Positions 43,476 to 54,299 of a DNA stretch of 64,000 nt are shown here, one piece after another. A program made the position numbers and the translations under genes. How positions within the stretch are numbered: position 1 is the stretch's first letter; each line of letters opens with the position of its first letter. The stretch is from assembly GCF_030009775.1 (NCBI RefSeq), contig NZ_JASCTH010000007.1, forward strand, positions 248,001-312,000, read 5' to 3'. This DNA comes from Actinoplanes sandaracinus (GTDB taxonomy: Bacteria; Actinomycetota; Actinomycetes; Mycobacteriales; Micromonosporaceae). The notes beneath the pieces are model-generated. The model was given only the letters and a program-made list of their open reading frames with translations, did not search any database and had not been told where the DNA came from.

Positions 43476-43596
43476 CTCCGGAGCGAGTCAAACCCGATTC
43501 GATTCACTAACAGACGAATTATCAGATTTTTCCGACTTTCGGGTCATCGGAGCGCCGACCGCCGCGGACACGTCTCACGGAGACGATCATCAGCCC

Positions 43597-44748
43597 ATGG
43601 ACAAAGTCGGTGTAATCGCACTAGTCGTGGTGCTCGGCCTGGGCCCGGCCACCGCGCACGCCGCCCCGCCACCCGCCTCGTGGGGCCACGACGGCTACGG
43701 TCCCGGCAACACCCGCTACAACCCGGCCGAGTCCGCCGTCAACGCCGCCGCCTTCAACCGGCTGACACTCCGCTGGACCGTCACCCCCGCGCCGGGCCCG
43801 CCCGGTTGCGCGCCCGAACCGGTCGCGCCGCTGGCCGTCGGCGGCCGGGTCTTCCTGCTGGAGAAGGGCGGCGTCGCCGCCTACAGCGCCGCGACCGGCA
43901 AACGCCTGTGGCTCAACAGCGGCTTCAGCCACATCTCCACCGGGCCGATCGTGGCCGGTGGCCTCGTCCTCGTCGCCGACACCCGGTGCGAGTCGTACAG
44001 CTCCTACGACGGCTCCCTGGTCGCGCTCGACGCCGCCACCGGCGCTCAGCGGTGGCGCCGGACCGCCGCCTGGACCATCGACACCGCGGTGGCCGACGCC
44101 GGCACGATCGTCACCTCCGGCTCCTGTGACACCTGCGACGACGCCCGGCACGGCGTGAACGCGTACCGCGTCAGCGACGGCACGCCGCAGTGGAAGCACC
44201 CCAACGAGGTCCTCGCCGGGCCGGTGTCCGCCGGTGGCACGGTCCTGCTCCGCCGCACCACCGGCACGACACAGATCTGGGCCGGCCGCATCACCACCGG
44301 CGCACCGGCCTGGGGGACCGACCAGGCGTCCACCGCCGTCGCCGCGAACCCGGCCGGCACGCAGTTCTACCTCCGCGACGACAGCGGCCTCGGCGCGCGG
44401 TCGGCCGTCGACGGCCGCAAGGTCTGGCACATCCCGAAGGAGGCCGGTGACCTCGCCGCCGACGGCCGGCGCGTCTACGTGGCGTCGGCCGGCCGGGTCA
44501 ACACGTACGACGCCGGGTCAGGCCGTCTGCTCTGGACGCGGGCCCTCGCCACGCCGCGGGCCCCGGTGCGCGCCGGCGGCCTGCTCTACGTGCTGACCGG
44601 CAAGGGAACCCTGACCGTCCTCTCCCCCGCCGACGGCAAGCCCATCAGCTCGAAGACGGCCTACAGCGGACTCGAAAGGCACGTCGTGCCCGCGGGCGGC
44701 CAACTGCTCACCAGCCAGCGCCACACGGTGCGCGCCTACGCTCCGTAA
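43597..44748 (+). CDS. Secreted PQQ-type beta-propeller protein
   Basis: A 383-aa protein with a signal peptide (VGVIALVVVLGLGPATAHAAP) and about seven propeller units with the PQQ-repeat signature (AYSAATGKRLWLN, ALDAATGAQRWRR, AYRVSDGTPQWKH, RSAVDGRKVWHI, TYDAGSGRLLWTR). Cys residues (PGCAPEP, TRCESYS, SGSCDTCDD) suggest disulphides. No quinoprotein active site is seen; it is probably a binding or scaffold propeller. Its 3' end overlaps the convergent MFS gene by 13 bases. Confidence 0.82.
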   Translation: MDKVGVIALVVVLGLGPATAHAAPPPASWGHDGYGPGNTRYNPAESAVNAAAFNRLTLRWTVTPAPGPPGCAPEPVAPLAVGGRVFLLEKGGVAAYSAATGKRLWLNSGFSHISTGPIVAGGLVLVADTRCESYSSYDGSLVALDAATGAQRWRRTAAWTIDTAVADAGTIVTSGSCDTCDDARHGVNAYRVSDGTPQWKHPNEVLAGPVSAGGTVLLRRTTGTTQIWAGRITTGAPAWGTDQASTAVAANPAGTQFYLRDDSGLGARSAVDGRKVWHIPKEAGDLAADGRRVYVASAGRVNTYDAGSGRLLWTRALATPRAPVRAGGLLYVLTGKGTLTVLSPADGKPISSKTAYSGLERHVVPAGGQLLTSQRHTVRAYAP

Positions 44749-45974
44749 CGGTCCGCGCCCGGCCGGACGTCCGCCGAGGGTTCCCCGACCGGGGCCGGCC
44801 GGCGGGCGGTCAGGGCAGTCGCCACGGCCGTCACCGCCAGCAGCGCCCCGCCGGCCAGGAAGCCCGGCCCGGCGCCCAGGGACTGGGCGATGACCCCGGC
44901 GAGGGCGGCGCCGGCCGCGCTGCCGGCGTTCGTGGCCACGTTGACCCAGGTGCCCGCCTCGGTGGCGGAACCCTCACCGGCCAGGTCGTCGGCGGCCAGG
45001 TAGGCGACCACGTAGACCGGGGCCAGCGCCGTCCCGGTCACGCAGAGCACCAGACCCAGCGTGACCAGGCCGGGCGCCGCGGAGGCGGCCGTCAGCCCGG
45101 CCGCCAGCACACCGGTCAGCGCGGCCAGCTGCCGCCGGTGGCGCCGGCCGTGTGCACGGCGCGCCCAGAGCAGGCCGCCGGCCACACTGCCCACGGCGAG
45201 CGACGCCTCCAGCAGACCGGCGGCTCCGGGATTGCCGTGCTCCTGGGCGGTGACGGCCAGACAGGTGTACGCCACGCTGCTGCCCGCCCCGACCGCCAGG
45301 ATCACGGCCAGCAGCCCGCGCAGCCCGGGCGAGCGCAGCGGCCCGGGGTCCACCAGCGTCCTGGAGCCCGCGGGCGCCGGCTCGCGGTGCCGGGCGGGCG
45401 GTCCGGCGACCATGCCGAGCGTGCCGGCCAACAGCAGAGCCGCCGTGAGCGCCAGCGCCCAGCGGGCCGGCCCCACCGCCACGAGCAGCCCGGCGATGAG
45501 CGGGCCGATCAGATAGAGCGTCTCCTCGACGACCGAGTCCAGGCCGTACGCCCGGGGTTTGAGGCTGGTGCCGGCCGTGAGCCGGCGCCAGTTCGACCGC
45601 ATCACCGAGCCGAGCGGCGGGGCGGCCAGGCCGGCCACGCTGATCAGGGCGATCAGCATGACGGGATCGCTGAGCACGGTGGCGCAGAGCAGGGCCGCGG
45701 CGCACACCAGCGCCAGCGGTGGCAGGACGACACTCTGGCTGTACCGCTCGGCGAGACGGGCCTTGGCCGGCAGCGTGACGGCGGTGACGCCGAAGCCGGC
45801 CGCCGCGAGACCGGCGGTGGTGTACGAATCGGTGGCCTGCTGGATGGTGAACAGGGTGGCGAGCGGAAAGAGACCATAGGCCAGGCGGCCGACGATCGCG
45901 GGCACGAAGGTGCGCAGCGCGAACGGCAGCATGAGCACGGCACGGTAACTCTCCGCGCCGACGGCGCGGGACAT
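44736..45974 (-). CDS. MFS transporter
   Basis: A 412-aa protein with 12 predicted membrane helices in two halves and a central basic loop (ARHREPAPAGSRTL). GAGGAG lies nine bases upstream of the ATG. The overall pattern is that of drug- or sugar-efflux MFS proteins; the substrate is unknown. Confidence 0.88.
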   Translation of the reverse strand: MSRAVGAESYRAVLMLPFALRTFVPAIVGRLAYGLFPLATLFTIQQATDSYTTAGLAAAGFGVTAVTLPAKARLAERYSQSVVLPPLALVCAAALLCATVLSDPVMLIALISVAGLAAPPLGSVMRSNWRRLTAGTSLKPRAYGLDSVVEETLYLIGPLIAGLLVAVGPARWALALTAALLLAGTLGMVAGPPARHREPAPAGSRTLVDPGPLRSPGLRGLLAVILAVGAGSSVAYTCLAVTAQEHGNPGAAGLLEASLAVGSVAGGLLWARRAHGRRHRRQLAALTGVLAAGLTAASAAPGLVTLGLVLCVTGTALAPVYVVAYLAADDLAGEGSATEAGTWVNVATNAGSAAGAALAGVIAQSLGAGPGFLAGGALLAVTAVATALTARRPAPVGEPSADVRPGADRYGA

Positions 45975-46202
45975 GAGAAAGAGACTCCTCGAACGAAGCG
46001 ACCAGGAAACGGGAAAGTGGCCCGGTCTACGGCGGCGTCGAGGTCATGCCGAGATCGTAACGGTTTCGGACGCGGCGTGCGGCCCGGGCGCCTCGTGTCC
46101 ACTGTCGACGGCGATCGACCGGTACCCTTCGGCAGACCCCTCGATCATCGCGGGCGCCCACCATGGCGGGTGCCCGGCTCCTTTCGGAAGGTTCCCCTCG
46201 CA

Positions 46203-46723
46203 GTGCGCACGTTCTTCGTGACTGTCGTCGCCGTGTTCGTCGCCTTTCTGGTGAGCCCGCTGCTGCGTGCCGACGCCGGCTGCATCCCCGCCCCGGCCCC
46301 GTCGGACCCCGCGTCGGCGCTGCAGCGCTGGAGCGACGAGCAGATCGCCAACGCGCGGATCATCGTCGCCACCGGCGACCGGCGGCGGGTCCCCGAGCAG
46401 GGTCTGGTGATCGCGGTCGCCACCGCCCTGCAGGAGTCCAGCCTGCGTAACCTGCGCGGCGGGGACCGGGACTCCATCGGCCTGTTCCAGCAGCGCCCCA
46501 GCCAGGGCTGGGGAACACCCGAGCAGCTCGCCGACCCGGCGTACCAGACGCAGAAGTTCTACGACAAGCTGCTCACCGTCCAGGGCTGGCAGGACATGCG
46601 GCTCACCGAAGCGGCCCAGGCCGTCCAGATCTCGGGCTATCCGGAGGCGTACGCCAAGCACACCCGCGCCGCCACCGCTCTCGTCGACGCGTTGAGCGGG
46701 ACGGCGGCCTGCGAGCGGGCGGT

Positions 46724-46727
<4 letters not shown>
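46203..46727 (+). CDS. Exported lysozyme-like (transglycosylase fold) protein
   Basis: A 174-aa protein from GTG 46203. A signal or anchor segment (FFVTVVAVFVAFLVSPLL) is followed by a domain with the lytic-transglycosylase pattern: ATALQESSLRNL (candidate catalytic Glu), DSIGLFQQRPSQGWGT, YQTQKFYDKL and AQAVQISGYPEAYAKH. It may cleave peptidoglycan or only bind it. Its stop overlaps that of the convergent ATPase gene by 4 bases. Confidence 0.75.
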
Positions 46728-47983
<1,256 letters not shown>

Positions 47984-48010
47984 GCCGGATTCCTTTCCGC
48001 CTTCAGAGAT

Positions 48011-48841
48011 TCAGCCCTTGACGGCGCCGTTGGTGAGACCCGCCACGATCTTGCGCTGGAACAGCAGCACGAGGACGACCACCGGGATAGTGACCACCAC
48101 GGCGGCGGCCGCGATGGGCGCGGTCGGCTGCGAGAACTGCGAGGCCCCCTGGAAGAACGCGAGCGCGGCGGGGACGGGCCGGGCCGCCTCGCTGGAGGTG
48201 AGCGTGATGCCGAAGACGAAGTCGTTCCAGACCGCGAAGAAGGTCAGGATCGCCGCGGTGAAGACGCCCGGGGTGGCGAGCGGGACGATGACCCGGCGGA
48301 ACGCCTGCCAGGCGGTGGCGCCGTCGACCTGGGCGGCCTGCTCCATCTCCCACGGGATCTCCCGGAAGAACGCCGCCAGAACGTAGACCGCCAGCGGCAG
48401 CGAGTACGACAGGTACGGGATGATCAGGCCGAGCCAGGTGTCGTAGAGGCCGATGGAGCGCCACAGGTTGAACAGCGGAGTGGCGATCGCGATGACCGGG
48501 AAAACGGTGATCGCCAGCGCCACGCCGAGGACCAGGCGTTTGCCGGGGAAGTTCAACCGCGAGACGGCGTACGCCGCGAGCGTCGCCAGGATCACCGAGA
48601 TGGTCGTGGCGATCAGCGCCATGCCCACCGAGTTGCGCAGCGCCGTGGTGAACAGGTCGGAGGCGAAGACCGTCCGGTAGTTCTCCCAGCTCCACACGGT
48701 CGGCAGGAACGCGTTGTTGGTGATGTCGTCGCCCTCCTTGAAGGAGAGCGACACGATCCAGAGCACCGGGATCACGGCGTACGCGATGATCAGGATCGCG
48801 CCGGCGATCCAGCCTGCCTGGGTCCTGCGGCTGGTACTCAT
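48011..48841 (-). CDS. sugB: Sugar ABC permease (SugB/MalG type)
   Basis: A 276-aa inner-membrane protein with six helices and the EAA loop near the end of the middle region (MEQAAQVDGATAWQAFRRVIVPLATPG). It pairs with the upstream permease. Its ATG overlaps the TGA of the preceding gene (ATGA), indicating translational coupling. Confidence 0.9.
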   Translation of the reverse strand: MSTSRRTQAGWIAGAILIIAYAVIPVLWIVSLSFKEGDDITNNAFLPTVWSWENYRTVFASDLFTTALRNSVGMALIATTISVILATLAAYAVSRLNFPGKRLVLGVALAITVFPVIAIATPLFNLWRSIGLYDTWLGLIIPYLSYSLPLAVYVLAAFFREIPWEMEQAAQVDGATAWQAFRRVIVPLATPGVFTAAILTFFAVWNDFVFGITLTSSEAARPVPAALAFFQGASQFSQPTAPIAAAAVVVTIPVVVLVLLFQRKIVAGLTNGAVKG

Positions 48842-49788
48842 CAGCGCTCACCCCTCTGCTGCGACAGGTCGGTCTTGAAGACCTTCACGAACATCACGGC
48901 GATGATGACGACGAGGATCGCCAGGATCACGCTGACCGCGGAGCCGAGCCCGACCATCACCCGGCTGATCGTCTGCCGGTAGGCCAGGAACGACAGGGTC
49001 TCGGTGCCCTGCGCGCCGGCGGTCATGATGAAGATGCTGTCGAAGATGCGGAAGGCGTCGAGGGTACGGAACAGCAGCGCCACCATGATCGCGGCCTTCA
49101 TGTTCGGCAGGATGACCCGCTTGACCCGCTGCCACGCCGTGGCGCCGTCGACCTTCGCCGCCTCGAGGTAGTCGTCGGGGATCTGTGCCAGCCCGGCGAG
49201 CAGCAGCAGCGACATGAACGGCGTGGTCTTCCAGATCTCGGCGACGCAGACCGTGACCAGGGCGGACCAGGTGCCGCCGAACCAGTCGAACTCGCCGAGA
49301 CCGAACAGGCCGTTCACGAAGCCGTACGTGTTGCTGAACGCGTAGGCCCAGGCGTAGGCGGAGACGACGGTGATGATGCCGTACGGCACGAGGATCGCGG
49401 TTCTCAGCGCCGTGCGCAGGTAGAGCGCCCGGTGCATGACCATGGCCAGCGCGAAGCCGAGCACCAGCTCGGCGGCCACGGTCACCACCGTGATCAGCGA
49501 GGTGACGCCGAACTGCTGCCAGAACAGGCCGTCGGTCAGGATCGTCGTGTAGTTGCCGAGGCCGACGAACTCCCGGCCCCCGGGATCGGTCAGGCGGTAG
49601 TCGAACATCGACAGCCAGAGGGCGTTCAGGATCGGGTAGCCGGTGACGGCGACCATCGCGATGAAGGCCGGCCCGGCCAGCAGCCAGCCCAGGTTGCGCT
49701 CGTGCCGGGCGCGGTCGGTCAGCCGGATCCGGCGCCGCGGGGCGCGAGCGGTCGCGGGCCCGCGCGGCGGCGCTTCAACAGTGCTCAC
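48841..49788 (-). CDS. sugA: Sugar ABC permease (SugA/MalF type)
   Basis: A 315-aa permease with six helices after a basic N terminus (RAPRRRIRLTDRARHERN), and the EAA motif (DYLEAAKVDGATAWQRVKRVILPNMKA). It starts eight bases after the binding-protein stop. Size and order match SugA of the mycobacterial LpqY-SugABC trehalose importer. Confidence 0.9.
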   Translation of the reverse strand: MSTVEAPPRGPATARAPRRRIRLTDRARHERNLGWLLAGPAFIAMVAVTGYPILNALWLSMFDYRLTDPGGREFVGLGNYTTILTDGLFWQQFGVTSLITVVTVAAELVLGFALAMVMHRALYLRTALRTAILVPYGIITVVSAYAWAYAFSNTYGFVNGLFGLGEFDWFGGTWSALVTVCVAEIWKTTPFMSLLLLAGLAQIPDDYLEAAKVDGATAWQRVKRVILPNMKAAIMVALLFRTLDAFRIFDSIFIMTAGAQGTETLSFLAYRQTISRVMVGLGSAVSVILAILVVIIAVMFVKVFKTDLSQQRGER

Positions 49789-49796
49789 GGCCGCTC

Positions 49797-51101
49797 CTAG
49801 ATCAGTCGTCGGTTGGACAGGACGGCCTCGAGCAGCTCGTTGCCCTCTCGCGGCGTGGCGCCGGGCGCGAGCGAGTCCGGCGGGTGGAAGGCGGTCTGGA
49901 TGGAGCCGGTCACATCGCCGTAGTACGGGCTGACCGGCCGTGGCGTCGCCGCGTCCAGGCCCTCACGGATCTGGTCGGCCATCGGGAACAGGTCGCGGAT
50001 CTCCGGGTCGTCGAAGACGGAGGCGAGGGCGGCCGGGTTGCCCGCGGTCTTCATGAAGTCCTTCTGGCTCTGCGCGTTCGCGAGGCAGCGGATGGCCTCG
50101 ACCGCGAGGTCCGGCTTGCGGCTGAAGGAGCTGATCGACAGGCCGAGACCGCCGGACGGCGCCGCGCTCTCGGTGCCGGCGTCGACCCGGGGGTAGGCGG
50201 CCCAGCCGACGTCGTCCTTGAAGTCCGCCGGCAGCGAGCCCTCCTCGATGGCCGCGTCGAAGGCGGCCCAGACGTACGGCCAGTTGACCATGAAGCCGCC
50301 GTCCGGCGCCTGGAAGGCGGAGCGGGAGTCCTCCTCGCCGGCGGTGCTGAATCCGGCGGGCGCGGCGGGCGAGACGGCGAGGTCGCGCATGATCCGGGTG
50401 GCCACCTCACCGGCCGGGGTGTCCAGGCCGCCCTTGACCTCGTCCGCCGGCAGGTTCTCGGCGCCCGATTCCAGGATCGATCCGCCGGCCGAGGAGACCA
50501 GGGCGTTGACCCAGACCATCAGGCTCTCGTTGCGGCGGCCCTGCGCGGCGAGGGTGACCCCGGCCCGCGTCGCGCCCTCGATGAGCTGGTCCCAGGTGAC
50601 CGGGCCGGCCGAGGGGTCGACGCCGGCCTCCCGCAGGACCGACTTGCGGTACCAGAGGAGCTGGGTGTTGCCGTAGAGCGGCGCCGACCAGAGCGTGTCC
50701 CGGAAGGTGGACTGCACGAGAGGGCCGTCGAGGACTCCGGTGGAGAACTCCTGCCGCTCCTGATCGGTGAACGCGCGCAGGAACCCGGCGTTGGCGAACT
50801 CGGCCATGAACGGCGGGTCGACGCTCACGATGTCCATCGAGCGGTCCTCGGCGGCGAGCCGGCGCAGCAACTGCTCCCGTCCGCCGGCCGCGGTGTTCGG
50901 CAGCCGCTGGATGTTGAAGGAGTAGGCCCCGCCGGACTCGGCCGCGCAACGGGTGGCCACGTCCTCTTGGGCGGCGTCGGCGATGTAGTAGGTCAGAGTG
51001 GTCGATCCGCCGTCCTCGCCTCCACAACCGGTGAGGACCGAGGCGAACAGGACGAGAGCGGATCCGCACGCCCATCGACGTGGCTTCTTCTCAAGCACCA
51101 T
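49797..51101 (-). CDS. lpqY: LpqY-like sugar-binding lipoprotein (SBP family 1)
   Basis: A 434-aa lipoprotein. ATG 51101 has GAAGGGAC six bases upstream. The lipobox LTGC (Cys26) follows a hydrophobic segment. Mature segments such as YSFNIQRLPNTAAGGREQLLRRLAAEDRSMDIVSVD, WSAPLYGNTQLLWYRK and NALVSSAGGSIL resemble M. tuberculosis LpqY, the trehalose-binding protein. Trehalose or a related disaccharide is therefore the likely ligand. The operon is lpqY-sugA-sugB-sugC. An inverted repeat lies 32 bases before the start. Confidence 0.85.
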   Translation of the reverse strand: MVLEKKPRRWACGSALVLFASVLTGCGGEDGGSTTLTYYIADAAQEDVATRCAAESGGAYSFNIQRLPNTAAGGREQLLRRLAAEDRSMDIVSVDPPFMAEFANAGFLRAFTDQERQEFSTGVLDGPLVQSTFRDTLWSAPLYGNTQLLWYRKSVLREAGVDPSAGPVTWDQLIEGATRAGVTLAAQGRRNESLMVWVNALVSSAGGSILESGAENLPADEVKGGLDTPAGEVATRIMRDLAVSPAAPAGFSTAGEEDSRSAFQAPDGGFMVNWPYVWAAFDAAIEEGSLPADFKDDVGWAAYPRVDAGTESAAPSGGLGLSISSFSRKPDLAVEAIRCLANAQSQKDFMKTAGNPAALASVFDDPEIRDLFPMADQIREGLDAATPRPVSPYYGDVTGSIQTAFHPPDSLAPGATPREGNELLEAVLSNRRLI

Positions 51102-51132
51102 GCTGTCCCTTCGACGGTGAAGGTGCATCTGG

Positions 51133-51146
51133 GTTCGCTTGCGAAC
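51133..51146. promoter_or_regulatory. Inverted repeat GTTCGCTTGCGAAC upstream of the sugar ABC operon
   Basis: Perfect 6-bp arms around a central TT, 32 bases upstream of the lpqY-like start. The position fits an operator near or downstream of the promoter. The binding protein is unknown, and none is encoded nearby. Confidence 0.6.
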
Positions 51147-51368
51147 TTCAGCCTCGATGTGAGCTGCGTCTCTCGTCAAGAGTCACTATGTGCACGGCAC
51201 TGATCAGGCCACTGTGGCCGGTGGGCCGAAGGTTGCATGGAGAGATGCATGTCTCTGATTCGGCTCCCGAAACTCCCAGAAACGTGCCACGCCCTCCGGG
51301 GAACGGCCGGTCCCCGCTGCGCTCAGGTCAGCCTCTCCCCGGCGAAGATCAGAAAAGGGAGGGTCCAC

Positions 51369-52370
51369 ATGAATGTCACGAGCGCCGATTGTGGCCAGCC
51401 GAGCTCCATTCCGCGATTGTCGGTGGTCGTCCCGGTGTTCAACGAGGAGGACGTGCTGCCGCTGTTCACACAACGGCTGCGCCCGGTGCTCGACGACCTC
51501 GGCGTGACCTACGAAGTGCTGACCGTCGACGACGGCAGCCGGGACGCCACCCCGGCGGTGCTCGACATGATGCGCCGGCAGTGGCCGCAGCTGCGGGTCG
51601 TCCGGCTCCGCCGCAACAGTGGTCATCAGAACGCGCTGACAGCCGGCCTGCACCGTGCCCGCGGGGAGTACGTGGTGAGCATCGATGTCGACCTGCAGGA
51701 TCCGCCGGAGGTCATCGCCGAGATGCTGTCCCTGGCCGAGAGCGCCGGACTCGACGTGGTGCACGGCGTACGGACCGATCGCAGCACCGACAGCCTGTTC
51801 AAGCGCTGGACGGCCGCGCTGTACTACCGCCTGGTGCGGCGCGTCGTCGGCGCGTCCGTTCCGCACAACGCCGGGGACTTCCGGCTGCTCGGCCGCACGG
51901 CCGTCGACGCCCTGACCGAGCTGCCGGAACATCTGCCGGTCTATCGCCTGCTGGTGCCGTGGCTCGGCCTGCCCAGCGGCGAGGTGACGTATGCGCGGCA
52001 GCCGCGCGCCGCGGGCCGTTCCAAGTACCCGATCGCCAAGATGATCCGGCTCGCCCTGGACAGCGTCACCGGCTTCTCGGCCGCGCCTCTGCGGGTCGCG
52101 ACCTGGCTGGGCTGCGCGGGCATCGCCCTGTGCATGGCGTCGGGGGTGGCCGTCGTGGCCGCGTACCTGTGGGGCACCGTCGTCCCCGGGTGGACGTCGA
52201 TGTTCGTGGCCCTGGTGTTCCTGGGCGCGCTGCAACTGCTGTGCCTGGGACTGCTCGGCGAATACGTGGCCCGCATGTTCACCACGATGCAGGGCCGCCC
52301 GCCGTACGTGGTCACCTTCGATTCGGCGGTGTCCAGCCGGAACCGCCCGTACGCGACGACCGGCCGGTAG
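51369..52370 (+). CDS. Polyprenyl-phosphate glycosyltransferase (GT2, GtrB/DPM1-like)
   Basis: A 333-aa protein; ATG 51369 has GGAGGG six bases upstream. The GT2 domain has LSVVVPVFNEEDVL, TVDDGSRDAT, SIDVDLQDPPE (DxD-like) and AGDFRLLGRTAV. Two C-terminal membrane helices are typical of enzymes that transfer mannose or glucose from a nucleotide sugar to polyprenyl phosphate on the inner face. A mannosyltransferase-like gene follows after 10 bases and could use the product. Confidence 0.9.
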   Translation: MNVTSADCGQPSSIPRLSVVVPVFNEEDVLPLFTQRLRPVLDDLGVTYEVLTVDDGSRDATPAVLDMMRRQWPQLRVVRLRRNSGHQNALTAGLHRARGEYVVSIDVDLQDPPEVIAEMLSLAESAGLDVVHGVRTDRSTDSLFKRWTAALYYRLVRRVVGASVPHNAGDFRLLGRTAVDALTELPEHLPVYRLLVPWLGLPSGEVTYARQPRAAGRSKYPIAKMIRLALDSVTGFSAAPLRVATWLGCAGIALCMASGVAVVAAYLWGTVVPGWTSMFVALVFLGALQLLCLGLLGEYVARMFTTMQGRPPYVVTFDSAVSSRNRPYATTGR

Positions 52371-52380
52371 GGGTCACGCC

Positions 52381-53592
52381 ATGTCATCTCTGATGATCGA
52401 CCGCACGGAGCGGCCGGCCGGAACACCGGCCGGCGCGCCGGACGTCGCGCCGGCCCACCGTCCCTGGCGGTCGGCGTTCCTGGCGAGCCTGTCGATCTGG
52501 GCGGCCACCACCGTCCTGCATCTGGCCGTGAGCGCGCTGGCCTGGCTGCCCCGCAAGGGCGGTCCGGCCCCGGACCTCTGGATGATCGCCCTCAGTTGGA
52601 ACGGCTGGGACGCCGGCCACTACGTGCGCATCGCCGAGAGCGGGTACCACCTGGGCCCGGGCTTCCCGGCGTTCTTCCCGCTGTACCCGCTGCTGATCAA
52701 CGTCATCGACGCGGTGCTGCCGGGCGGCCCGCTGGTCAGCGCCCTGGTCGTCGCGAACGCCGCCGCGTTCGGCGCGCTGGCGGTGCTGTACCGGCTGGCC
52801 GACCACGAGTTCGGGCCGCGGGTGGCCCAGCGGGCCGCCTGGTACCTGGCCGCCTTCCCGATGGGGTTCTTCCTGTTCATCGGCTACAACGAGTCACTGT
52901 TCCTCCTGCTCGCGGTCGGCGCGCTGTACGCCGGCCGCCGCGGCCACTGGTGGCTCGCCGGCATGCTGGGCGCGCTGTCGTCCGCCACCCGGCTGTTCGG
53001 TCTGCTGCTGATGGCCCCGCTGGCCGTCGAATACCTGCGCCAGGTCGGCTGGCGACCGCGCCGGATCCGGCCCGACGTGCTGGGCCTGGCACTGGTGCCG
53101 CTGGGCGTGGTGAGCTACAGCATCTACTGCATGGTGGAGCTCGGCAGTCCGCTGGCCTTCAGCATCGCCCAGAACGAGTGGGGCCGCCGGTACACGATCC
53201 CGGGCGAGGCCTGGCTGATCGCGATCGGGCAGATGGACGAGCGCGGTCTCATGGAACCGGCCACCCTCGCCGCGATCCTCGACGCCGGCACCACCCTGAT
53301 CGCGGTGGTGCTGCTAATCCTGTGCGTGGTCGGCCCGTTCAAGTTCCGGCGCGACCAGATGTACCTCGTGGTGCAGGGCGGACTCACCCTCCTCATGCTG
53401 ATGTCGACGGAGGTCGGCGGCCGCGCGATGCAGTCCGCGGCCCGCTACGCGATGGAAGCCGTGGCGATCTTCTTCGTCCTGGGCCGGATGGGCGCCAACC
53501 AGGTCGTCGACCGCAGCGTACTGGTGATCGGCGTGGGCCTGCACGCGGTGTTCCTGGTGGTCTTCATGGCGGGGTCCTTCCTCGTCGCCTGA
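52381..53592 (+). CDS. PIG-V-like mannosyltransferase (GT-C fold)
   Basis: A 403-aa membrane protein with about nine helices. Early motif NGWDAGHYVRIAESGYH and later FFPLYPLLINVID, GYNESLFLLLAVGALYA and ATRLFGLLL match bacterial PIG-V-like proteins, which take mannose from polyprenyl-phosphate-mannose on the outer face. The tight linkage to the GT2 gene supports a two-step pathway for envelope glycolipid or protein mannosylation. The acceptor is unknown. Confidence 0.85.
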   Translation: MSSLMIDRTERPAGTPAGAPDVAPAHRPWRSAFLASLSIWAATTVLHLAVSALAWLPRKGGPAPDLWMIALSWNGWDAGHYVRIAESGYHLGPGFPAFFPLYPLLINVIDAVLPGGPLVSALVVANAAAFGALAVLYRLADHEFGPRVAQRAAWYLAAFPMGFFLFIGYNESLFLLLAVGALYAGRRGHWWLAGMLGALSSATRLFGLLLMAPLAVEYLRQVGWRPRRIRPDVLGLALVPLGVVSYSIYCMVELGSPLAFSIAQNEWGRRYTIPGEAWLIAIGQMDERGLMEPATLAAILDAGTTLIAVVLLILCVVGPFKFRRDQMYLVVQGGLTLLMLMSTEVGGRAMQSAARYAMEAVAIFFVLGRMGANQVVDRSVLVIGVGLHAVFLVVFMAGSFLVA

Positions 53593-53653
53593 TCGCGGGT
53601 CCCACGGCCGGGGCCGTGGCGGCGGCCGGAGATCCCGCCTCTACGGTGGTCCG

Positions 53654-54088
53654 ATGGCATCGGTCAAACAGATCCAAGTCACCTTCGACTGCGCGGACCC
53701 CGAGCGCGTCGCCCGCTTCTGGTGCGAGGTGTTGGGGTACGTCGTGCCGCCCCCACCGAAAGGGTTCGCCACCTGGGACGATGTCGATCGCACGCTGCCC
53801 CCGGAGAAGCGGGGCGCGGCGTTCGCCTGCGTCGATCCCACGGGGGCCGGCCCGCGACTGTTCTTCCAGCGCGTGCCGGAGGGCAAGGTCGTCAAGAATC
53901 GGCTGCATCTCGACGTGCGGGTCGGCACCGGGCTCGTCGGCGCCGAGCGCGTGGCCGCGCTCGAGGCCGAGTGCGCACGGCTGCTCCCGCTCGGCGCGGC
54001 GCGGGTGCAACTGCTGCTCGCCGACGAGCACAACGAGTCGTGCCTGGTGATGCAGGACGTCGAGGGCAACGAGTTCTGCCTCGATTGA
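53654..54088 (+). CDS. VOC/glyoxalase-fold protein
   Basis: A 144-aa protein of the vicinal-oxygen-chelate fold: QVTFDCADPERVARFWCEVLGYV, GAAFACVDPTG, KNRLHLDVRVG and VMQDVEGNEFCLD. It belongs to the glyoxalase-like group common in actinobacteria. A specific enzymatic role cannot be given. It ends 31 bases before an abnormal poly-G/poly-C region. Confidence 0.88.
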   Translation: MASVKQIQVTFDCADPERVARFWCEVLGYVVPPPPKGFATWDDVDRTLPPEKRGAAFACVDPTGAGPRLFFQRVPEGKVVKNRLHLDVRVGTGLVGAERVAALEAECARLLPLGAARVQLLLADEHNESCLVMQDVEGNEFCLD

Positions 54089-54107
54089 GAGGCCGCGAGG
54101 CCCGAGT

Positions 54108-54268
54108 CCCCCGGCGCCGGGGGGGGGGGGGGGGGGAGCCGCCCGGGAGAGCACGCGGGCGGGGGTGAGGGGCGGGCCGGAGAGGCCTGCTTGCGCCCGC
54201 CCCGCCGGGGCCGCCCCCCCGGGGGGGGGGGGGGGCGCCCCCCCCCCCCCCCCCCCCCCGGCGCCGGG
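54108..54268. other. Homopolymer tract bounded by a 14-bp direct repeat (possible assembly artefact)
   Basis: Contains G18 (54119-54136), then C7-G15 (54214-54235) and C22 (54238-54259). CCCCCGGCGCCGGG occurs at 54108-54121 and again at 54255-54268, so removing one repeat plus the middle would give a plain intergenic hairpin. Nothing else in the window resembles it. It could be a sequencing or assembly error, or a real very strong hairpin. Confidence 0.6.
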
Positions 54269-54299
54269 AAGGATCAGCGACCAGCTACCGCATCGCCTA

